From positions 1-38,956 of the forward strand of contig DAHVPC010000007.1 of NCBI GenBank assembly GCA_027318475.1: 38,956 bases of DNA, written 5' to 3'. Below are positions 33,028 to 38,956 of this stretch, one piece after another; position 1 is the first letter of the stretch; every line of letters begins with the position of its first letter. Position numbers and translations under genes: made by a program. This stretch comes from Candidatus Cloacimonadota bacterium. GTDB lineage: Bacteria; Cloacimonadota; Cloacimonadia; Cloacimonadales; Cloacimonadaceae. The notes below the pieces were generated by a model. That model was not told the DNA's origin and made no database searches. It saw only the letters and a list, made by a program, of their open reading frames with translations.

Positions 33028-34668
33028 ATGAAGAACCTATTCTTAGTATGTATTGTTGTTTTCCTGGGCAGTATGGTTTATGCGCAAACCGATCCGCAGT
33101 GGTTGTGGGCGTCAGGAGCCGGAGGAAGCGGCGCTGACGAAGCTTCGCGCATCGCTGTGGACAGCGCCGGCAACAGCTATGTGGCTGGGTATTTCAGCGG
33201 AACTGCCGATTTCGATGGAATCTCCCTGACCAGCGCTGGAGCAACGGACATTTTTGTAGCCAAGCTGGATCCCGACGGCAACTGGCTTTGGGCCAAACGA
33301 GCCGGCGGTACCATGGCCGACGACGCCTATGGTGTTTGCACAGATGGCGATGCCAACGTCAACATCACCGGTTATTTCAAATCCACCGCCCTGTTTGGCA
33401 CTATCTCCCTCACCAGTAGCGGCGCGGAAGACATCTTCGTCGCCAAACTGGATGCCAACGGCAATTGGCTGTATGCAGAAAGAGCCGGCGGAGCAGGATT
33501 CGATGCCGGAACCCGCCTGATCCCGGACAGCAACGGAGATATACTCATAACGGGAGCCTACGCCAATTCCGCGTCATTCGGCTCGATCACTATCACTGGA
33601 GATGCAGGTTATAACGTGTTTGTGGCCAAACTTGACATGTACGCTGAATGGGTCTGGGTGACCCAAGCTGTGGGATCCGGCAATATGTATGGAAACGACA
33701 TTTCCACCGACGGCGCTAATTGCTACATCATCGGCGGTTTGAACGGAACCCTCACCTTCGGCGCCACAACCATGTCCAGCGCGGGAAACTGGGATATCTG
33801 CCTGGCCAAACTGGATGGAGAAGGCAACTGGGTCTGGGTGAAAACCGCCGGAGGCACCAATGAAGACGCCGGCTACGCGATTTCCTGCGACAGCAACGGC
33901 TATTCCCTGATCACGGGATATTTCCAGGCCTATTCCAATTTTGGCACTTTCCATCATACCAGCTCCGGGGATGAAGATATTTTCATTGCCAGGCTCGATC
34001 CCAGCGGCAATTGGCTCTGGGTGCTGCCAGCTGGAGGAACCGCCATTGATTACGGCGGGGACGTTTATATGGACAATTATGGGAATTGTTACGCGATCGG
34101 CTGCTTCTCGTTGACTTTCGAACTGGGAAACCACACTTACACCAGCCAAGGAAGTCAGGACATCTTTATCGCCAGATTGGATCACCAGGGAAATTGCCTC
34201 TGGGCGACCAGCATCGGAGGCAACGGGGTGGACGTGGGTTTCGGCATCGTCACCGATAACGCCGGAAACTACTATGTATGCGGTTCTTTCTCCTCTTCCG
34301 TGGCCTTTGGCAGCACCTGGCTGAACAGCGCCGGAGGCTATGATATCTGGGTCGGTAAACTTTCCTCCGGAGTGGGGATCGACGACGAACTGGCTCCTGC
34401 AGCAACGGAGGTGTCCAGTCTGTCCGACGCCTGGCCCAATCCTTTCCGATCTGGCGATACAGCATATATCAAAGCCAATATCGCTGAGCGAGAAAGCGGA
34501 ACACTTACGCTCTTCAACCTCCGGGGACAAATCGTGCAAAGCCATTACCTCAGTTCCGGAGCCCATCAGATCAGCGTTGATGGCAGCGACCTGCCCGCTG
34601 GGATCTATCTTTATCAACTTAAAACCCAGACCACGAACACGACCAAGAAGCTGGTGCTCTGGAAGTGA
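33028..34668 (+). CDS. Secreted SBBP-repeat protein 3, seven repeats
   Basis: The 546-residue protein has a signal peptide (MKNLFLVCIVVFLGSMVYAQ) and AGGAGG before ATG. Seven SBBP repeats are present, with one degenerate copy in which GN is replaced (KLDMYAEWVWVTQAVG). The C-terminus is the SDAWPNPFR variant sorting module (LTLFNLRGQIVQS, LPAGIYLYQL), diverged from those of genes 1 and 2. The export and fold inference is as for the other family members. No catalytic residues are apparent. Confidence 0.9.
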   Translation: MKNLFLVCIVVFLGSMVYAQTDPQWLWASGAGGSGADEASRIAVDSAGNSYVAGYFSGTADFDGISLTSAGATDIFVAKLDPDGNWLWAKRAGGTMADDAYGVCTDGDANVNITGYFKSTALFGTISLTSSGAEDIFVAKLDANGNWLYAERAGGAGFDAGTRLIPDSNGDILITGAYANSASFGSITITGDAGYNVFVAKLDMYAEWVWVTQAVGSGNMYGNDISTDGANCYIIGGLNGTLTFGATTMSSAGNWDICLAKLDGEGNWVWVKTAGGTNEDAGYAISCDSNGYSLITGYFQAYSNFGTFHHTSSGDEDIFIARLDPSGNWLWVLPAGGTAIDYGGDVYMDNYGNCYAIGCFSLTFELGNHTYTSQGSQDIFIARLDHQGNCLWATSIGGNGVDVGFGIVTDNAGNYYVCGSFSSSVAFGSTWLNSAGGYDIWVGKLSSGVGIDDELAPAATEVSSLSDAWPNPFRSGDTAYIKANIAERESGTLTLFNLRGQIVQSHYLSSGAHQISVDGSDLPAGIYLYQLKTQTTNTTKKLVLWK

Positions 34669-34700
34669 TAGAGTTCTATCTTAACCAGAATGTAATAAGC

Positions 34701-34742
34701 GCCTGCCAGGACCCGGTTCTCATCAAGTCGGGTCTGGCGGGC
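34701..34742 (+). other. Intergenic stem-loop C before SBBP gene 4
   Basis: GCCTGCCAGGACCCG pairs with CGGGTCTGGCGGGC, with one bulged base and one G-U pair, 38 bases before the next ATG. It is the longest stem of the three related intergenic hairpins. Confidence 0.75.
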
Positions 34743-34780
34743 AAAATAACAACCAGCAAACATGATCCCCAGGAGGAATC

Positions 34781-36445
34781 ATGAAGAACCTGATCGTTGT
34801 ATGTTTCGTTGCTTTCATTGTCAGTATGGCCTGCGCGCAGATTCCTGAGTGGGAATGGGCGATACAAGCGGGAGGTTCAAGTCTATATGATGGCGGATCG
34901 AGTATCGCCGCAGACATGCAAGGGAACCTCTATGTGACAGGTAGCTTTGAGGGAACCGTAAACTTCGGCGCCACCACGCTTACCAGCAATGGCAGCAGAG
35001 ATATCTATGCCGTCAAACTGGACAATGGCGGCAACGTCCTCTGGGCGGTCAATGCTGGCGGGACGGCGTATGATGGGGGCTCTGGAATTGCCGTGGATTC
35101 TGCCGGCAATGCCTATCTGGCGGGATATTTCAGGGGCACTGTTGTTTGTGGCTCCGACACACTTATCAGCGACTCCAACCGCGATGATATCTTTGCCGCC
35201 AAACTGGATGGTGACGGCAATTTCCTCTGGGCCAGGAGAGCAGGTGGGTCTGGCGATGACTTCTGCGCGGGTATTACCGTGGATTCCGCCGGCAATGCCT
35301 TTCTGACCGGACATTTTGCGGGAGGCGCTTTCTTTGGCACCCACTATCTCTACAGCAGCGGACTCTATGAAATCTTCGCCGCTAAACTAGGCAGCGACGG
35401 CAATTGGCTTTGGGCGGTCCAGGCAGGTGGAGCCAACATTGATCTGGGCCGTAAGATTGCCGTGGATGATGCAAGCAACGCCTTTGTGACTGGAAGGTTT
35501 ACCGGATCAGCCTATTTCGGCGCCACCATGGTAAGCGGCAACCAAGGAAGCGCCGACGTATTTATTGCCAAACTTGACAACAGCGGAACCTGGCTTTGGG
35601 TCAAACGCGCAGGTGGATCAAGCTCTGATGACTATGGCTACGATATCGCCTTGAACAACGACGGAAACGCCTACCTGACCGGAAGTTTTCTAGGCACCGC
35701 CACCTTTGGCGAAACAACGCTTATCAGCAGCGGCGGGTACGAGATTTTTGCCGCCAAGTTGGACAGCAGCGGCAATTGGCTCTGGGCGGTCAAAGCCGGC
35801 GGGATATATAACGATACCAGTTATGGCATTGCTGTGGATGCAGCGGGGAACGCCTATCTGACCGGTGAGTTTGTGGGGACAGCCTACTTTGGAACAAACA
35901 CGCTCACCATTACCGGATACAAGAACATTTTCACTGCCAAACTAGACGGCATGGGCAACTGGCTCTGGGCAGTCCAAGCAGGCGGGGATAGAGACGATTC
36001 GGGCTATGGCATTGCCGTGGATGACACCGCCAACGTCTATCTGACCGGGTTTTTCCAGGAATCCGCCTCCTTTGGCCCCACAGTCCTCACCAGTTATGGT
36101 GGCAAAGATATCTTTATCGCAAAGCTTTCACCTGGAGTGGGTACCGACGATGACGTGCAGATCCCTGAATCAGCCTTTCAGATGATGAACTACCCCAATC
36201 CCTTCAACCCGGAAACCACGGTATCATATACTTTGCCCGCTGCAGGAATGGTATCTCTGCAGATCTGCAACAGCCGGGGACAGATGGTGAGAAGCCTGTT
36301 GCATGAAGAGCAGCCAGCGGGCGAACATTCCCTCATCTGGAACGGCAAAGACGATTCCGGCCACAGCGTGGCCTCGGGCTTGTACCTTTGCCGGATCGCT
36401 TGTAATGGAAACCAGGAAACGAGGAAGATGCTGCTGCTCAAATAG
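34781..36445 (+). CDS. Secreted SBBP-repeat protein 4 with canonical sorting domain
   Basis: The protein has 554 residues, with a signal peptide (MKNLIVVCFVAFIVSMACAQ) and AGGAGG before ATG. Seven SBBP repeats are again seen, with many IAVDSAGNAYLTG strands. Unlike its three upstream paralogues, it ends in the canonical module (MMNYPNPFNPETTVSYTL, SRGQMVRSLL, SGLYLCRI). That module is close in DNA sequence to the end of the next gene, which has a different body. This suggests the C-terminal cassette was exchanged between neighbours. Confidence 0.9.
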   Translation: MKNLIVVCFVAFIVSMACAQIPEWEWAIQAGGSSLYDGGSSIAADMQGNLYVTGSFEGTVNFGATTLTSNGSRDIYAVKLDNGGNVLWAVNAGGTAYDGGSGIAVDSAGNAYLAGYFRGTVVCGSDTLISDSNRDDIFAAKLDGDGNFLWARRAGGSGDDFCAGITVDSAGNAFLTGHFAGGAFFGTHYLYSSGLYEIFAAKLGSDGNWLWAVQAGGANIDLGRKIAVDDASNAFVTGRFTGSAYFGATMVSGNQGSADVFIAKLDNSGTWLWVKRAGGSSSDDYGYDIALNNDGNAYLTGSFLGTATFGETTLISSGGYEIFAAKLDSSGNWLWAVKAGGIYNDTSYGIAVDAAGNAYLTGEFVGTAYFGTNTLTITGYKNIFTAKLDGMGNWLWAVQAGGDRDDSGYGIAVDDTANVYLTGFFQESASFGPTVLTSYGGKDIFIAKLSPGVGTDDDVQIPESAFQMMNYPNPFNPETTVSYTLPAAGMVSLQICNSRGQMVRSLLHEEQPAGEHSLIWNGKDDSGHSVASGLYLCRIACNGNQETRKMLLLK

Positions 36446-36488
36446 GATCTTACTAAACATTTAAACTCTCTTTCCAATGGAGGAAAAG

Positions 36489-38675
36489 ATGAAAGCACTA
36501 TCTCTGATCATTTTGGCCTTGCTCTTTACTACATCACTATGCGCAGTAAAAAGCACCCGCAACGAAGTTGTGTGGTGGGAGGAGGATTTTGAAAGCGCGG
36601 CTCCAGGCTGGACGCATTTTTGCTATCCTGCGAACATCTGGCATAGTGAAAGGTATTGGACAGGTGAGGGTCACAGGGACAGATGGGTTATGGGTGAGGG
36701 ATACTTTGACCACCAATACCTGGTTTTGGATACCCCTGAGCGCACCCTGGCAGACTCAAACGCGACCCTGTCCTTTCTACTTCAATGTCGTATCCAAGGT
36801 ACAGCAGGAGCAACGGCACCTTACGACGGTTGGGATGCCTTCAATGTCCGCATTTCCACGGACGGTGGCACAACCTGGACCCCGATCTACGGAACTCCCG
36901 CCTATAATATGAGCTCATCCTACGCATTCGGTGCCGAGTTCGGCGAAGGACCCGGGGTTCCTGGATGGGGAGGAGAATTTGTATGGCAAGCAGCCAATTT
37001 TAACCTGGGTGCTTATATTGGGCAAACTGTGAAGATCCGATTCGCCTTTGCTTCGGACTCGACCACAACAGCAAATGATTACTACGTAGAAGTTAGCCAA
37101 ATATCCTTCGGCGGATACACCAACGGATCGTCGGGATCTTACTACCCAATCGATAATAGTAGTCTTGATGACAATCAGATGACAATTGCCAACCTCAGTA
37201 CACCTTCCGAAGACATCTGGCAAGTAGCCGTTGACGCAACCGCTCCGTCGCCGGTTCATATCATGAAATGCCAAAACACGCAGGGGACTTACAACGCCAA
37301 TATCAGGGATTTCCTGATAAGCCCACCCATCGACCTACCCCCTGATGGCTTCATACGGGCGGACTTCATGTATCGGGGCGGTATGAACGATCCTGAACAC
37401 GATTACGTTGCTTGGGATGTCTGTTACAGTATCGATGGCATTTTTGGAGGGTGGTTTAGCATGGGTCCATACTCCTGGCCCGGATTCGATCCCCCAGCAA
37501 CATGGTCCTCTATGGCAGGAAATTATGAAACGGAACTCGCCGCTTATGCTGGCCAAACGGTCAGATTCCGCTGGATCTTCATATCCGATGAAGACACACC
37601 GGAGGGGATCGGGCTTCTGATCGACGACTGTAAAATCTTGTACCATCCGGTCCTGAATCCACCGGAAAATCTGGAGGCAACTGTCAATGGTGGCAATATC
37701 ATCCTGACCTGGAATACACAGGTATCTTCCAGAGAGGATGGTCAATCCCGTCACGCCGCCACCTACAAAATTTACAGGGGTCATGAACAGATTGCAATGG
37801 TCACAGCTGACTTGGATACCTATACGGATGAGGAAGTGCCTGCAGGACACCATTCTTATTATGTGACAGCGGCAGATGGCCCCTACGAATCTGAACATAC
37901 AAATACAGTCACTGTTTTTTTGCCTAATGCCTCCCATATTGAGCTTTTCCATGATGACGGAACTGCCGAAAATTTTAGCGACCTTTTTCAATTGGCGGTT
38001 AAGTACACTTATGATGCGCCAGTCACCCTCAGATACGTCAAGGTTTATGTAGACTCTGTGGGGTCTCCCGGTTTTATGCGCCTTGAGCTCTATGTTTATG
38101 ATGATGACGGTCCAAATGGCTTGCCTGGGTCTTTTATACTCGATTATGTTTCTCCGAACTTTTTTGTGTGGGAAGGATGGAACTGGATTGCCGTGAACAT
38201 AGATCTGCCGGAAGGTCAATTCTACATTAGTGTACGCCCGTTCTACGATGGTCCCAGGATTGGATTTGACACATCCTCCCATGGCTTCAGCTATTATCAG
38301 TATATAGGCACACAGTGGTTCCCCTTCACATGGGGAGAACTAATGATCCGCGCCATTGTTGAGCCTACTGTGGCCAATGACGATGATGTGATACCTCCGC
38401 TTACACTTGATCTGAGCAACTACCCCAACCCCTTCAACCCGGAAACCACGATTTCCTATACTGTGCCAACAGCGGGATCGGTGTCCCTGGAGATCTACAA
38501 CAGCCGGGGACAATTGGTAAGAAGCCTGCTGCAGGAAGAGCAGACCGCAGGGGAACATTCCCTCATCTGGAACGGCAGGGACGACTCTGGAAACAGCGTG
38601 GCCTCGGGCTTGTACCTTTGCCGCATCACCTGCAACGGCAAACAGGAAACGAGGAAGCTGCTGCTGTTGAAGTAA
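36489..38675 (+). CDS. Secreted MAM/FN3-like protein with sorting domain
   Basis: The protein has 728 residues from ATG 36489; GGAGGAAAAG precedes it, and MKALSLIILALLFTTSLCA is a signal peptide. Two MAM or jelly-roll-like domains follow (about 25-200 with WWEEDFESAAPGWTHF, and about 225-380 ending in IGLLIDDCKI). A fibronectin-III-like domain is next (about 385-475: PPENLEATVNGGNIILTWNT), then another sandwich (ELFHDDGTAENF), and the canonical sorting module (NYPNPFNPETTISYTV, SRGQLVRSLL). No protease motif was found. The middle of the gene looks more AT-rich than the SBBP genes around it. It interrupts the tandem SBBP array. Confidence 0.87.
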   Translation: MKALSLIILALLFTTSLCAVKSTRNEVVWWEEDFESAAPGWTHFCYPANIWHSERYWTGEGHRDRWVMGEGYFDHQYLVLDTPERTLADSNATLSFLLQCRIQGTAGATAPYDGWDAFNVRISTDGGTTWTPIYGTPAYNMSSSYAFGAEFGEGPGVPGWGGEFVWQAANFNLGAYIGQTVKIRFAFASDSTTTANDYYVEVSQISFGGYTNGSSGSYYPIDNSSLDDNQMTIANLSTPSEDIWQVAVDATAPSPVHIMKCQNTQGTYNANIRDFLISPPIDLPPDGFIRADFMYRGGMNDPEHDYVAWDVCYSIDGIFGGWFSMGPYSWPGFDPPATWSSMAGNYETELAAYAGQTVRFRWIFISDEDTPEGIGLLIDDCKILYHPVLNPPENLEATVNGGNIILTWNTQVSSREDGQSRHAATYKIYRGHEQIAMVTADLDTYTDEEVPAGHHSYYVTAADGPYESEHTNTVTVFLPNASHIELFHDDGTAENFSDLFQLAVKYTYDAPVTLRYVKVYVDSVGSPGFMRLELYVYDDDGPNGLPGSFILDYVSPNFFVWEGWNWIAVNIDLPEGQFYISVRPFYDGPRIGFDTSSHGFSYYQYIGTQWFPFTWGELMIRAIVEPTVANDDDVIPPLTLDLSNYPNPFNPETTISYTVPTAGSVSLEIYNSRGQLVRSLLQEEQTAGEHSLIWNGRDDSGNSVASGLYLCRITCNGKQETRKLLLLK

Positions 38676-38695
38676 GAACAACTATGGAGCTTACC

Positions 38696-38956
38696 ATGAG
38701 ACACTTGGTGATATGCATCATCCTGCTCTGCGGAGCGATGTTGCTCAGCGCTCAAACCCCGCAGTGGCAATGGGCAGTCAGGGCGGGTGGATCAGGAAAT
38801 GATCAAGTGCTGGCCATGGCCAGCGACGGCCTGGGTAATCAGTATTTGACTGGATCGTTTAGCGGAACAGCCGATTTCGGGCCTATTTCACTCACGTCCA
38901 GCGTCCTCAGGGATATCTACATCGCCAAACTGGATGACAGTGGCGACTGGCTGTGG
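38696..38956 (+). CDS. Secreted SBBP-repeat protein 5, partial
   Basis: This frame is absent from the ORF track because it runs off the window end. ATG 38696 follows GGAG by six bases and opens a signal peptide (MRHLVICIILLCGAMLLSAQ), then TPQWQWAVRAGGSGND and one complete repeat (GNQYLTGSFSGTADFG to IYIAKLDDSGDWLW). The reading frame is open for 87 codons to the last base. It is a fifth member of the SBBP family, placed 20 bp after the MAM/FN3-like gene and probably co-transcribed with it. Confidence 0.88.
   Translation, partial: MRHLVICIILLCGAMLLSAQTPQWQWAVRAGGSGNDQVLAMASDGLGNQYLTGSFSGTADFGPISLTSSVLRDIYIAKLDDSGDWLW

Overview
The window reads as a chromosomal segment of an uncultured bacterium, most likely of the Cloacimonadota (WWE1) or a close FCB-group relative. 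This is inferred from many secreted proteins that end in a type IX-like C-terminal sorting module (NYPNPFNPET, then a Gly-Gln-rich strand and a final basic K), and from strong AGGAGG ribosome binding sites. No mobile element, phage gene or CRISPR array was seen. Coding density is high and genes run in short operons.

Layout. (1) 1-3449: an 80-bp palindromic repeat array, then a large secreted propeller-like protein. (2) 3482-7094 (minus): tRNA-Pro(CGG) followed by a two-gene heterodimeric ABC exporter. (3) 7140-8947 (minus): a DUF2089 zinc-ribbon/HTH regulator coupled to a DUF4097-type beta-solenoid protein. (4) 9079-9646: a second copy of the palindromic array and an unknown 147-aa protein. 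(5) 9792-12100: an ECF sigma factor, a soluble repeat protein overlapping it, and a 60-aa protein. The sigma gene and the small gene carry the same promoter-like sequence with identical spacing, so this looks like a self-contained sigma regulon. (6) 12161-13990 (minus): an orphan solute-binding lipoprotein and an EamA transporter. (7) 14098-18493 (minus): prfB, uppS, cdsA and a secreted lamin-tail protein in one operon. prfB has a programmed +1 frameshift site, unusually with UAA as the in-frame stop. (8) 18678-21597 (plus): a K+-dependent membrane pyrophosphatase with a long cysteine-containing tail, overlapping a DUF1905/YdeI-like gene that contains a 32-bp perfect palindrome. (9) 21738-28685 (minus): a 2315-aa secreted modular protein with a repeated block of about 560 residues. 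(10) 29058-38956 (plus): a third palindromic array, then a tandem family of secreted SBBP-repeat proteins (four complete, each with seven repeats, and a fifth cut by the window end), interrupted by a MAM/FN3-like secreted protein.

The core genes cover translation termination, isoprenoid carrier and phospholipid synthesis, and ion pumping. The rest is mainly cell-surface or secreted material plus two small regulatory modules. The least explained elements are the three-copy 11-bp-periodic palindrome, found in gene-upstream regions; the ECF sigma/repeat-protein module, which has no visible membrane anti-sigma factor; and the conserved stem-loops between the SBBP genes.
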